Positions 53,483 to 61,113 of a stretch of 64,000 bases of DNA are shown here, one piece after another; the stretch's first letter is position 1, and the number at the start of each line of letters is the position of its first letter. The notes under the pieces were generated by a model, which saw only the letters and a list, made by a program, of their open reading frames with translations, was not told where the DNA came from and made no database searches. The position numbers and the translations under genes are program-made. The DNA is taken from positions 6,006,501-6,070,500 of the forward strand of contig NZ_JACHIU010000001.1 of NCBI RefSeq assembly GCF_014207705.1. The letters run 5' to 3'. Source of the stretch: Sphaerisporangium rubeum (lineage in GTDB: Bacteria > Actinomycetota > Actinomycetes > Streptosporangiales > Streptosporangiaceae).

Positions 53483-54100
53483 CTACCGGGGAGCCGCCAC
53501 GTCGAGCACCGCGTCCGCGTACCGCCGCACCGCCTCGACATCCCCCGCCACCACGTCCTCCTCCCGCCACAACGCCTTCCCAAGACACGCGGCAACCGCA
53601 CCGGCCGCCAGATACTCCGGCACCTCCTCAGGCGCGATCCCCCCCGAAACCACCAGCGGAACATCCGGCAACGGCTCCAGCACCGACCGCACATACCCCA
53701 CCCCACCGACGGCCCCGATGGGAAACACCTTCGCCGCATGAGCCCCCATCCCGACCGCCGCCACCACCTCACTAGGCGTCAACGCACCAGGAACCACCAC
53801 AAGCCCCGCCTCCACCCCCGCACGTACCACCTCCGCATCGGTGTGCGGCGACACCACGAACCCACCCCCCGCCTCCGCACACTCCCGCACCTGCCCCACA
53901 GTCCGCACCGTCCCCCCACCGACGTTCGGCACCCCTTCCTTCACCAACCGCGCGATCACCCCGGCCGCATCAGGAACCGTGAACGTCACCTCGACGGCCC
54001 CGACCCCCGTCCCCGCGAGAGCCCGTCCGATGGTGAGCGCATGCTCAGCACTCGTGGTCCGGATAACCGCGAGGACCCCACGCGGAAGAGTAGCTGCCAT
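53483..54100 (-). CDS. KDPG/KDPGal aldolase family protein
   Basis: A 205-residue class I aldolase of the Eda family. GVLAVIRTTSAEHAL, catalytic Glu in AVEVTFTVP, GGGTV, SPHTDAEVV, and the Schiff-base Lys in GAHAAKVFPIG are all present, so it should be active. It splits a 2-keto-3-deoxy-6-phospho sugar acid into pyruvate and a triose phosphate. ATG 54100 is preceded by GGTGGAAAG. Its own promoter has a perfect GntR operator 33 bp upstream. Together with the FGGY kinase and dehydrogenases it completes a phosphorylative route. Confidence 0.92.
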   Translation of the reverse strand: MAATLPRGVLAVIRTTSAEHALTIGRALAGTGVGAVEVTFTVPDAAGVIARLVKEGVPNVGGGTVRTVGQVRECAEAGGGFVVSPHTDAEVVRAGVEAGLVVVPGALTPSEVVAAVGMGAHAAKVFPIGAVGGVGYVRSVLEPLPDVPLVVSGGIAPEEVPEYLAAGAVAACLGKALWREEDVVAGDVEAVRRYADAVLDVAAPR

Positions 54101-54133
54101 GGTCTTTCCACCCAACTGTGCTGCGAGCGAACG

Positions 54134-54145
54134 ATTGTCAACAAT
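54134..54145. promoter_or_regulatory. GntR operator, site 5
   Basis: ATTGTCAACAAT, a perfect consensus copy 33 bp upstream of the aldolase ATG, in the 183-bp gap before the HAD gene stop. Nothing else is recognisable in that gap. Confidence 0.65.
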
Positions 54146-54283
54146 AAACCATCAACACACCAGGAAAGGGAAGCCATCGCCGACGGCCGGCCGGTCGACG
54201 ACGAGAACTCGACACCGCAAGCAACCGGTGAACGACCAGACCTGACCTCACCACCGACCACCGACCAGGTGAACGACCGGACC

Positions 54284-55057
54284 TCACTCCCGCGAGGTCA
54301 GCCGGTGGACAGGGAGAACCGCGACATCCACCTCGTCCAAAGTGGCGACCACGAGATCGGCACCGGCAGCCTCCAGCAGTTCCCTCTCACCGGCCCGCGC
54401 CACCCCGAGCGCCGCCAGCCCCCCGTTCTTCGCGGCCCGCACCCCACTGACCGCGTCCTCCACCACGAAGCAATCCCCCGGCGCCACCTGGAGCTCCTCG
54501 GCCGCCATGAGAAAAATCCCCGGATCAGGCTTACCCGGCCCGGCCCACCGTCCCGACACATCGACGTCGAAGCAGTCCAGCAACACCACCGCTGAAGATC
54601 CTCCTCCCTCCCCGGCAGACCCACCCACACCGATCCGCCGGAGAAAGAACCCCGCGTTCCTCGACGACGAAGCCACCGCCGTAGCGATCCCCGCCTCCCG
54701 CACAGCCAGAACGAACCGCACCGCGTCCGGGTAGGCAGAGAACTCCCCCGCCTCAGCGAACCTGGCAAGCAGTCGCTGCTTGCACTCCGCGAAAACCTCG
54801 GCCCGCCCCTCCACATCCGGCACCCCGAAGTAAGCAAGACAGTCCCGCGCTCCACGAATCCGCGGCTTCCCGGAGAGAACCTCCTGATACACCCTCCCGG
54901 TGAACCCCTCAGCCGACCACCTCGTCCCCCCGCGAACCCCGGCCCACTCCCCCTCCATCAACAACCGCAACGCCTCTCGCCACGCTCTCTCATGCGGCGA
55001 GTCCACCAGCACCCCATCGACATCGAAGATCGCCCCCAGATACCCCCCGCCACCCAT
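54284..55057 (-). CDS. HAD-superfamily phosphatase/phosphomutase (beta-phosphoglucomutase-like)
   Basis: 257 residues. Motif I is AIFDVDGVLVDS (DxD nucleophile and acid/base); Ser of motif II is in AVASSSRNAGFF; Lys of motif III in GKPDPGIF; acidic motif IV in CFVVEDAVSGV. This is the beta-PGM/phosphatase subgroup. A Gly/Glu/Ser-rich insertion (GGSAGEGGGSS) sits between motifs II and III. ATG 55057 follows GGGAGGCGGGG. A role in sugar-phosphate handling for the neighbouring pathway is plausible; it may equally be housekeeping. Confidence 0.88.
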   Translation of the reverse strand: MGGGGYLGAIFDVDGVLVDSPHERAWREALRLLMEGEWAGVRGGTRWSAEGFTGRVYQEVLSGKPRIRGARDCLAYFGVPDVEGRAEVFAECKQRLLARFAEAGEFSAYPDAVRFVLAVREAGIATAVASSSRNAGFFLRRIGVGGSAGEGGGSSAVVLLDCFDVDVSGRWAGPGKPDPGIFLMAAEELQVAPGDCFVVEDAVSGVRAAKNGGLAALGVARAGERELLEAAGADLVVATLDEVDVAVLPVHRLTSRE

Positions 55058-55070
55058 CCCCGCCTCCCGC

Positions 55071-55847
55071 TCACAGCCGCCGGACGCGCAGCACGCAGGT
55101 ACGCATCGGCAGGGTGAACTCACCATCGGCTGTCTCAGGCCGGCTCGCGAGGTACGCGCGGACCTCACCGAGCGTGGCCTCTCGTTCCTTTCCGGACATG
55201 ACCAGCATTCCCGCTCTCGTCGCGAACGTCTCGACGAGAGAACCGGCGGTGCGACGCTGACCGTGAGGGAACTCCGCCTGCTCCGCCGAACCGAACCGGC
55301 CGGCCCCGCATATCCCGGGAAGCATGGCCGCCGCTTCCGCGCGCCACCCGGCGGGTGTGTCGCGGGGGCCGATGACCGCGCTTCCGCTGACACGTGCGAG
55401 CCCGGCGACCCAGTCGACCTGGTCGTCAAGGACGTTCCACAGGCCGGCCAGCACACCGCCAGGTGCGAGAACCCTGGCGATCTCAGGTCCCGCGGCATCC
55501 ATGTCGAACCAGTGCATGGCGTTACCGGCGAGCACCACGTCAACGGATGCGTCCGGCAGCGGTATCGCCTCGGCGCCACCTGACACGGCACGGACCCCCG
55601 GCAGCACGCGGCGCAGTTCGGCGAGCATCGCCGCGTCAGGCTCGACCGCGACGACGTCGGCTCCCACAGCTACCAGCGTCGCCGTCAGCTTGCCGGTGCC
55701 GGCACCGAGATCGAGCACCCGCGGCCCGGGCCCGGACTCGACCGTCCAGCGCACCGCGGCCCGCGCGTAGTCCGGACGGTGCTCACCGTAAAGGACCGCC
55801 GCCGCACCGAACGACGAGCCGAGAATTCGCCGGTCATCCCGCGTCAC
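55071..55847 (-). CDS. class I SAM-dependent methyltransferase
   Basis: 258 residues. Motif I is VLDLGAGTGKLTATL, followed by VVAVEPDAAML (motif II) and DVVLAGNAMHWFD (motif IV region). This is the Methyltransf_11 type common in actinobacteria; the substrate is unknown. It ends 13 bp before the HAD start on the same strand, so the two may be co-transcribed. No link to the biosynthetic cluster is visible. Confidence 0.88.
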   Translation of the reverse strand: MTRDDRRILGSSFGAAAVLYGEHRPDYARAAVRWTVESGPGPRVLDLGAGTGKLTATLVAVGADVVAVEPDAAMLAELRRVLPGVRAVSGGAEAIPLPDASVDVVLAGNAMHWFDMDAAGPEIARVLAPGGVLAGLWNVLDDQVDWVAGLARVSGSAVIGPRDTPAGWRAEAAAMLPGICGAGRFGSAEQAEFPHGQRRTAGSLVETFATRAGMLVMSGKEREATLGEVRAYLASRPETADGEFTLPMRTCVLRVRRL

Positions 55848-56040
55848 ACGATCACCATACGCACAACGCTGGAGGTCACGACACGTTGTCGGGCCGACCG
55901 GGCCGGTGATGTGTGCCGGAATCAGATCGCGGCGTTCTCGACGGCGTCACCGAAGCCGAGATCGTCGTCTCTCGTTCGACCTCGGCGGGTCGGCCAGGCC
56001 GAGCGCGGCCGGCTCCCTGCCCCACCGGCATGAAACACCA

Positions 56041-56072
56041 CTGGGCATCCCCCACATGTGGGGAATGCCCAG
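56041..56072 (-). terminator. long hairpin downstream of tRNA-Lys
   Basis: CTGGGCAT, C, CCCCAC, AT, GTGGGG, A, ATGCCCAG: a 14-bp stem with one symmetric mismatch and a 2-nt loop, 20 bp beyond the tRNA 3' end in its transcription direction. It probably terminates or helps process the tRNA transcript. Confidence 0.65.
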
Positions 56073-56092
56073 ACCTACGGCGTACTGCTCTG

Positions 56093-56166
56093 TGCGCCGC
56101 CAGGGACTCGAACCCCGGACCCGCTGATTAAGAGTCAGCTGCTCTAACCAACTGAGCTAGCGGCGC
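56093..56166 (-). tRNA. tRNA-Lys (anticodon CUU)
   Basis: The minus strand begins GCGCCGCTAGCTCAGTTGG. The acceptor stem GCGCCGC/GCGGCGC, D-arm, anticodon arm with loop CTCTTAA (anticodon CUU) and T-arm with GGTTCGAGTCC all form, with discriminator A at 56093. CCA is not encoded. No integrase gene or att duplication is seen beside it. Confidence 0.95.
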
Positions 56167-56301
56167 TTGACTGTGTCCAGCGTAGCGGTAGCTGGGGGGT
56201 GCCTGCGCCATGTGGTGGGGGTGGCGGGGAGTTGGGAGGGTTTGGGGGGATTTTTTTCTGGGGTCGAGCTGGTGTGGAGCGGGATGGCGATGAGTGCGGA
56301 C

Positions 56302-56325
56302 GTTTGGTGGGAGGGGGTTGGGTAC
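56302..56325 (+). promoter_or_regulatory. sigma-B-like promoter
   Basis: GTTT at 56302-56305, 14 nt spacer, GGGTAC at 56320-56325, which matches the actinobacterial sigma-B type consensus GNNT-N14-16-GGGTAY. It is 44 bp before the PRC-barrel ATG. It suggests osmotic or general-stress induction. Confidence 0.6.
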
Positions 56326-56369
56326 TTGGGGTCTTGCCCGACGACGCTAATCGAAGGGAGAGATCACTC

Positions 56370-56738
56370 ATGGTTAACCGGGATCTTTGGACCTACAGTC
56401 CGACTGCTTCCGAGGGGCACCAGACCCTTGACGTGGCGGGATATCACGTCGAGGCCACGGACGGCAAGATCGGGTCGGTTGACGAGGCCACCTACGAGGT
56501 GGGCGACAGCTACCTGGTCGTGGACACCGGGCCCTGGATCTTCGGGAAGAAGGTGCTGCTGCCGGCCAGCACGGTCACGCAGATCGATCCGCAGGAGCGG
56601 AAGGTCTTCGTCAGCCGCACCAAACAGGAGATCAAGGACGCCCCAGAGTTCGACGAGGTCGGCTACAAGGAGCCTGCCTACCGGGACCAGGTCGGCGACT
56701 ACTACGGTCGCTTCCCGCACGGCCCCGGCACGATCTAG
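56370..56738 (+). CDS. PRC-barrel domain protein
   Basis: 122 residues. The middle (DVAGYHVEATDGKIGSVDEA, then SYLVVDTGPWIFGKKVLLPA) is the PRC-barrel beta fold; the tail is polar and Tyr/Pro-rich. Actinobacterial homologues are small stress-associated cytoplasmic proteins of unclear mechanism. ATG 56370 follows GGGAGAG, a sigma-B-like promoter lies upstream, and a strong terminator follows, so it is monocistronic. Confidence 0.9.
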   Translation: MVNRDLWTYSPTASEGHQTLDVAGYHVEATDGKIGSVDEATYEVGDSYLVVDTGPWIFGKKVLLPASTVTQIDPQERKVFVSRTKQEIKDAPEFDEVGYKEPAYRDQVGDYYGRFPHGPGTI

Positions 56739-56754
56739 CGGGACGCCCGCACCT

Positions 56755-56784
56755 GGAAGGCCGCGCCGGTTGGCGCGGCCTTCC
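56755..56784 (+). terminator. Rho-independent terminator of the PRC-barrel gene
   Basis: GGAAGGCCGCGCC, loop GGTT, GGCGCGGCCTTCC: a perfect 13-bp stem followed by GCGTTTT. Confidence 0.85.
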
Positions 56785-56882
56785 GCGTTTTCCCGCAAGC
56801 ATCACCTATCGGGTCTTCCTGTGCGATCTAGGTGGACCCCTCCGCGTCTCCCCGCGCGACCCGACCGCGGACCAGCCTTGAT

Positions 56883-56936
56883 CGCCGTACGGCGGCGCCG
56901 GATTCACCGCACACCAACGCACCGCGCCGGCGCCGG
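56883..56936. repeat. dispersed REP-like palindromic element, copy C
   Basis: It begins CGCCGTACGGCGGCGCCGGA as copy B does, then diverges in the middle while keeping the closing CGCCGGCGCC segment. It lies in the gene-free region 56785-57257. Confidence 0.55.
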
Positions 56937-57034
56937 GTGTTCAGACAGCGACGCGGGGAGAAAGCGTTCCGCGGTCGGGGTGGTGGAGACCGGCATGGTG
57001 GATTGCGAACCTCCGAGTGGTGGTCTGCGAACCT

Positions 57035-57235
57035 GCCGGAGTACACGCTGCCGGGGCACGTATCCCTGCCGACCGACCACGGACCGCTCACGCGGCCAGA
57101 GGTGGTGCGGAGGTGGGTGGGTGGCCAAGTCGCAGTGAGCCGACTCCGATGGGTGGGCCAGAACCACACCGACCAGCACGGGGTTCACCAACCAGCCGGA
57201 GTACACGCTCCCTGGCGGAGTGCACGCTGCCGGGG
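57035..57235. repeat. three copies of a 22-bp direct repeat in a gene-free region
   Basis: GCCGGAGTACACGCTGCCGG-like units lie at 57035-57056, 57195-57216 (altered 3' part) and 57214-57235 (starting GGCGGAGTGC). The whole 56785-57257 stretch has no protein-like frame. I see only these repeats and element copy C in it. Confidence 0.5.
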
Positions 57236-57257
57236 TGTGTGAGGGATGGTGGTGGGG

Positions 57258-57860
57258 TCAGGGCCAGTGGGGGGTGGCGTCTTCCGCGGGGGGTTTGGCG
57301 CAGGCTATGCCCAGGCGGTCCAGGAGGGTCAGGAAGGTTGAGGCGTACGGGGAGACGGCTACGACCTCGGCTACCTGGTCCCAGTTGACTTGTTCTCTCA
57401 GGGCTCTTACCTGGGGGAGCATCGAGCCGTAGTCGCAGCTGTGCTCGCTCATGGGGAGGATCCAGGAGATCACCAGGTCGGTGGCGTTCAGGACCGGGAG
57501 GGTCAGGGCCGCGGTGTTGATCATGTCGGAGCGTTCGATCATCTCCGGGGTGACCTGGCGTTCGTCTATGCGGAAGATCAGGTCGACGAGGCGGTCCTGT
57601 TCGTCGAAGGCCTTGACCAGCCAGTCCTCGGGTGGGGTGGCGGTGCGGAAGCCTACGGCGCGCAGGGTCTCCAGTGCGCGGGGGACGTCTTCCTCGACCA
57701 AGGCGAAGTCGACGTCGTGCAGGGACGGTGCGGCGCCTCTGGCGTAGGCGGCGCAGCCGCCGGCCAGGGCGAAGCGGACGCCTTGGCTTTTCAGGGCCGA
57801 TCCTGCTCGCTTGAGGGTCTCGATGATGCCCTCGGTTACTTCGTGTGTGTGGCTCGCCAC
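57258..57860 (-). CDS. nucleotidyltransferase-fold protein
   Basis: 200 residues. ALAGGCAAYARG followed by HDVDFAL gives the GG-x(n)-DxD signature of the nucleotidyltransferase superfamily, and DRLVDLIFRID adds a plausible third carboxylate. It resembles stand-alone NTases with no known substrate, some of which are toxin-like (AbiEii group). No antitoxin-like partner is next to it. GTG 57860 is chosen because the fold starts soon after and GGTGAGGGA precedes it. Confidence 0.75.
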   Translation of the reverse strand: MASHTHEVTEGIIETLKRAGSALKSQGVRFALAGGCAAYARGAAPSLHDVDFALVEEDVPRALETLRAVGFRTATPPEDWLVKAFDEQDRLVDLIFRIDERQVTPEMIERSDMINTAALTLPVLNATDLVISWILPMSEHSCDYGSMLPQVRALREQVNWDQVAEVVAVSPYASTFLTLLDRLGIACAKPPAEDATPHWP

Positions 57861-57953
57861 TCCCTCACCCCCATGTCGGGACCAGCGCATACCCGGCCGG
57901 ATCAGCGCCAAACCTGGGGCATGCGGGGGCTCACCCTGGGTAGACGGGCCGTT

Positions 57954-58475
57954 ATGACCAACAATCTCACGGATGCGATGCGCCGAGAGGAGCGCGCCTA
58001 CAAGAACGGTACGGAACGGCCGCTCGGGTCGTATGTGCGGGTTCTCGGGGTGTACGGCGGTGCGGTCGCGGGGCTCGTGGCGCTCGGGAAGGTGACGGGT
58101 AAACAGATCCCCGAGAAGATCCGCCTGATGGATCTCGCGCTCATGGGGATGGCTACGCATCGGCTGTCGCGCACTCTCAGCAAGGACCCGGTGACGAGTC
58201 CGCTGCGTGCGCCGTTCACCCGGTACGAGGGGGTGAGCGGGCCGGCCGAGCTGCACGAGGAGGTGCGGGGGCACGGGCTGAAGCACGCGGTCGGCGAGCT
58301 GGTGACGTGCCCGTTCTGCCTGTCGCAGTGGGTGGCGACGGCGTACGCGGCGGGGATGGTCTTCGCGCCGCGGCTGACGCGGCTGGCGGGGGCCACCATG
58401 ACGGCGGTCGCGGTGTCGGACTGGATGCAGCTGGCGTACGCGCGGCTGATGCAGGCGACCGAGGAGGATTCGTGA
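57954..58475 (+). CDS. DUF1360-family membrane-associated protein
   Basis: 173 residues. Family features are LMGMATHRLSRTLSKDPVTSPLRAPF, GELVTCPFCLSQWVAT with its two Cys, and hydrophobic stretches at about 29-45 and 121-150. DUF1360 proteins (related to sporulation protein YjcA) have no established biochemical role. The stop overlaps the next start (GTGA), so it heads a three-gene operon of small membrane proteins. Confidence 0.88.
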   Translation: MTNNLTDAMRREERAYKNGTERPLGSYVRVLGVYGGAVAGLVALGKVTGKQIPEKIRLMDLALMGMATHRLSRTLSKDPVTSPLRAPFTRYEGVSGPAELHEEVRGHGLKHAVGELVTCPFCLSQWVATAYAAGMVFAPRLTRLAGATMTAVAVSDWMQLAYARLMQATEEDS

Positions 58476-58720
58476 CTCAGCCGACTGTGATGACGGCGTT
58501 ACGGGCCTTACAGCGGAGCAAGTACGCCAAATGGCTGGCCGCCGCGGTGGCGGCGCTGGTCGCCTGCACGCTCCTGATCGTTCCCGTCGCCGAAGCGGGC
58601 TCTGTGTGGATGACGGTGCTTCTGGGTCTGCTGGCCTACGTGGCGCTCGCCGGAAGCCTCGCCGCGGCCCGCCGGATGGTGCGCGCACGACGAAGGGAAA
58701 GGGTCGGGATGTATCGATGA
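58472..58720 (+). CDS. small two-segment membrane protein
   Basis: 82 residues with two hydrophobic helices (WLAAAVAALVACTLLIVPV and VWMTVLLGLLAYVALAGSLA) and a basic C-terminus. It is not recognised as a named family. GTG 58472 overlaps the DUF1360 stop, and its own stop overlaps the next ATG. Coupled translation with two membrane-protein genes is the main support that it is real. Confidence 0.75.
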   Translation: MTQPTVMTALRALQRSKYAKWLAAAVAALVACTLLIVPVAEAGSVWMTVLLGLLAYVALAGSLAAARRMVRARRRERVGMYR

Positions 58721-59337
58721 CGGTAAGCGACATGTCGGACCGGGACACCGGACCGGCACCTGGGGTGACCGGCTCCGCGTCCGAGGAGGACCGGTCCGGC
58801 TCCGGAGAGAGCGGCTCCAGCTCCGAGGAGCCGCGTCATGCGCCTGGGGAGACCGGGCCGATTCCCGGGGAGACGCACCGGGAGCGGGTGAACCGGGAGT
58901 TAGGTGAGCTGTTGCAGGGGCTGCGGGTCGCGGCCACCGGTGTGCAGGTGCTGTTCGCCTTTCTGTTGACGTTGCCGTTCTCGGCGGGGTTCGGCCGGGT
59001 CGACGAGTTCGGACGGTGGTTGTTCTACATCGCGATGCTGAGTGCGGCGGTGGCCTCGATCTGCCTGATCACTCCGGCGACGCAGCACCGCATCCTGTTC
59101 CGTAGCGCGTTGAAGGAGAAGATGCTCCGGCGTGCCAACGCGTTGAGTGTGGCCGGTGGGATCGCGCTGGCGTTGTCCATGGCGTGCTCGACGGGTCTGG
59201 TGGTGGAGTCGTTCCTCGGGGTGTGGCCGGCGGCTTTGCTCGCCGGTTGCGTGGCGGGGATGAGCGGGTGGTTGTGGTTCCTGCAGCCGATCCTCGACCG
59301 GCGTCGCTCCGCGGAGGAGCCGGTCGCGGACGGCTGA
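58717..59337 (+). CDS. DUF6328-like four-helix membrane protein
   Basis: 206 residues. An acidic, Ser/Gly-rich N-terminal tail (1-55) precedes ELGELLQGLRVAATGVQVLFAFLL and three further hydrophobic segments (YIAMLSAAVASICLI, GGIALALSMACSTGLVV, AALLAGCVAGMSGWLWFL). The ELLQGLRVAxTGVQVLFAFLL pattern is what I remember for DUF6328. Function is unknown. The start overlaps the previous stop (ATGA). Confidence 0.8.
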   Translation: MTVSDMSDRDTGPAPGVTGSASEEDRSGSGESGSSSEEPRHAPGETGPIPGETHRERVNRELGELLQGLRVAATGVQVLFAFLLTLPFSAGFGRVDEFGRWLFYIAMLSAAVASICLITPATQHRILFRSALKEKMLRRANALSVAGGIALALSMACSTGLVVESFLGVWPAALLAGCVAGMSGWLWFLQPILDRRRSAEEPVADG

Positions 59338-59502
59338 AGCGGCGGGTCACGGCGTGACGTACGGGCCTTCTTCCCATCTCGGGGAGGGGGCCCGTCGCCG
59401 TTCACCTGGGAGGATCTCCATTGCCTCGCCGTTGGCGTCCGTCGGGGAAAACTTGATCCGCCTAGATGTTAAAGGCTGATTTGTCAGGGCAGATGGATGC
59501 CC

Positions 59503-59652
59503 ATGGGTACACTTCTTTGGCTCATCGCCGTCGTGCTGGTCATCGCCGGGATCTACGTCATCCTGGCTCGTCGCGATCTCCTGTGGGGGATCGTCCTCAT
59601 TGTCGTCGGGCTGCTCGTCGGGCCGGGTGGTGTGAGCATTTTCAACCCGTAA
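59503..59652 (+). CDS. GPGG-motif small membrane protein
   Basis: A 49-residue protein: MGTLLWLIAVVLVIAGIYVI, a short basic turn (ARRD), then a second hydrophobic segment ending LLVGPGGVSIFNP. It matches the actinobacterial GPGG-motif small membrane proteins, whose role is unknown. An in-frame ATG six bases upstream could also be used, but MGTLLW is the usual family start. The 165 bp before it show no other feature. Confidence 0.85.
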   Translation: MGTLLWLIAVVLVIAGIYVILARRDLLWGIVLIVVGLLVGPGGVSIFNP

Positions 59653-59777
59653 CGCGTAATCCCACGGCAGCACCGTCCACATAAACGAAAATCACGTCCC
59701 GCGGAACCGGCGGATCAATGGCGATCCGCCGGCCGCCGCGTTCCCGGGGTCTTCGAGCCGGTGTCGTCGAAACCGGT

Positions 59778-60506
59778 TCAGTCCGGGTCGTCGCCGCCGA
59801 GGCAGTACACCGCGTACGCGCGGCCGAGCACCGGTAGTGCCACGTTGCGCACGCGGACCCCGCCGGGGGTCACGCCTTTCTCGCCGCCGTGGTGCGCGTG
59901 GCCGTGGATCACCAGGTCGGCGCCTTCGGCGTCCACCGCCTCCGCGAGCAGGTAGCTGCCGAGGAACGGGTAGATCTCCAGCGGTTCGCCGATCAGGGTG
60001 TCCTTGACCGGTGAGTAGTGGCTGAGCACGACGCGATGGTCGGCCTCCAGGCCTTTGAGCGCCTTGCGCCACAGGTCCGCTATCTCACGGGTGTGCCGGA
60101 CGAACGCCTTCATCTCCGGCTCGCCGAACTCGCTGGCGCACTTGCCGGCGAAGCCGCCGCCGAAGCCCTTGCCGCCGGCCAGGCCGAGTGTCGCCTCGCC
60201 GATCCGGATCGTCAGGCCGTCGTCCTGGAGCACCTTGATGCCGGCGTCGCGCAGGATGCCGACGATGTCGTCCTCGGCGTCGGACTGGTAGTCGTGGTTG
60301 CCGAGCACGGCCACCACAGGCACGGGAAGGTCCCGGAACTCGTCCGCCACGACACGTCCCTCTTCGGGGGTGCCGTGGCGGGTGAGGTCACCGGCGAGCA
60401 GCAGGATGTCGGCCAGCTCCCCGATGCGGTCGAGTCTCGGTCGGTACCGGCCACGCAGGTCCTCCCCCAGGTGGACGTCCCCGACGGCCGCGACTCTGAT
60501 CTTCAC
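59778..60506 (-). CDS. calcineurin-like metallophosphoesterase
   Basis: 242 residues. All metal motifs are present: GDVHLG, GDLTRHG, GNHDY, LSHYSP and HGHAHHGG. Such proteins hydrolyse phosphomono- or diesters; the substrate is unknown. The ATG overlaps the BON gene stop (ATGA), so the two form an operon. The 120 bp between it and the GPGG gene hold no evident gene. Confidence 0.93.
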   Translation of the reverse strand: MKIRVAAVGDVHLGEDLRGRYRPRLDRIGELADILLLAGDLTRHGTPEEGRVVADEFRDLPVPVVAVLGNHDYQSDAEDDIVGILRDAGIKVLQDDGLTIRIGEATLGLAGGKGFGGGFAGKCASEFGEPEMKAFVRHTREIADLWRKALKGLEADHRVVLSHYSPVKDTLIGEPLEIYPFLGSYLLAEAVDAEGADLVIHGHAHHGGEKGVTPGGVRVRNVALPVLGRAYAVYCLGGDDPD

Positions 60507-60781
60507 AGGGATTCCTCCTCACCGGGTTCCCGGATGTCCACCACACCGACCTCGTTGTGGATCTTGAGGCCGGGTGCGGTCTCCCCCGCCACCGCGGCCA
60601 CCTGCCGCCTGCGCTCGTCGCACTCCACGGTGCCGCGCAGGAAGAGCTGGTCTCCGCGGATGTCGACCCGGATCCCGAGCTCGTTGGTGCGGTCGTCCTC
60701 CGCGAGGGCCCTCTGCACGCGGGCCGCGATGTAGTGCGGCGCGTCGTGGTGCGTCTCGTCGTGATGCACGGCGTCGGCCAT
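60503..60781 (-). CDS. BON-domain protein
   Basis: 92 residues. After a His/Asp-rich start (HHDETHHDAPH), the BON fold runs from YIAARVQRALAEDDR through IRVDIRGDQLFLRGTVE to IHNEVGVVDI. BON domains bind lipid or envelope components; here no signal peptide is seen, so it is probably cytoplasmic. It is paired with the metallophosphoesterase. The 332-bp gap upstream towards the glycosyltransferase holds no clear gene. Confidence 0.88.
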   Translation of the reverse strand: MADAVHHDETHHDAPHYIAARVQRALAEDDRTNELGIRVDIRGDQLFLRGTVECDERRRQVAAVAGETAPGLKIHNEVGVVDIREPGEEESL

Positions 60782-61113
60782 CGTCTCCCCCTCCGATCGG
60801 GTACGGGGTCCCGCCTGCCCGTCTCCACGGGTGACGAAACCGGAGAGGTTTGGTCCGTCATTCTGAGGATAGAACGCACGTCTGACCGGAACAGTCAGTC
60901 CTACCTGTCCGCGCGAGGTGCTGTTGCGGCCTCGCCGGCATCGGGAAAGCGCTTACGGCGCATCCCTCTCTCGTGCACCCGGACCCCGTGCACGAACCCG
61001 TACCAAACGCTCGAAGGCGCACCCTGAGCCCGTGCGTCTGCCGGCAGCGGTTCGTTCACTCATCCGGTTCCCTGAATCTTGAACCGGGAGGTCAAGGCAC
61101 CTGGAGGATTCCG

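Noticed and set aside
52453..53775. A 440-codon Arg/Pro-rich plus-strand frame
   Set aside because: It overlaps a well-formed SDR in another frame and then runs antisense to the aldolase gene, with a composition typical of a frame-shadow.
56093..56166. tRNA-Lys as an integration site of a mobile element
   Set aside because: No integrase, excisionase or duplicated tRNA 3' end was found in the window.
60845..60880. A second sigma-B-like promoter (GTTT then GGATAG) near the BON gene
   Set aside because: The -10 match is poor and it points away from the BON gene.
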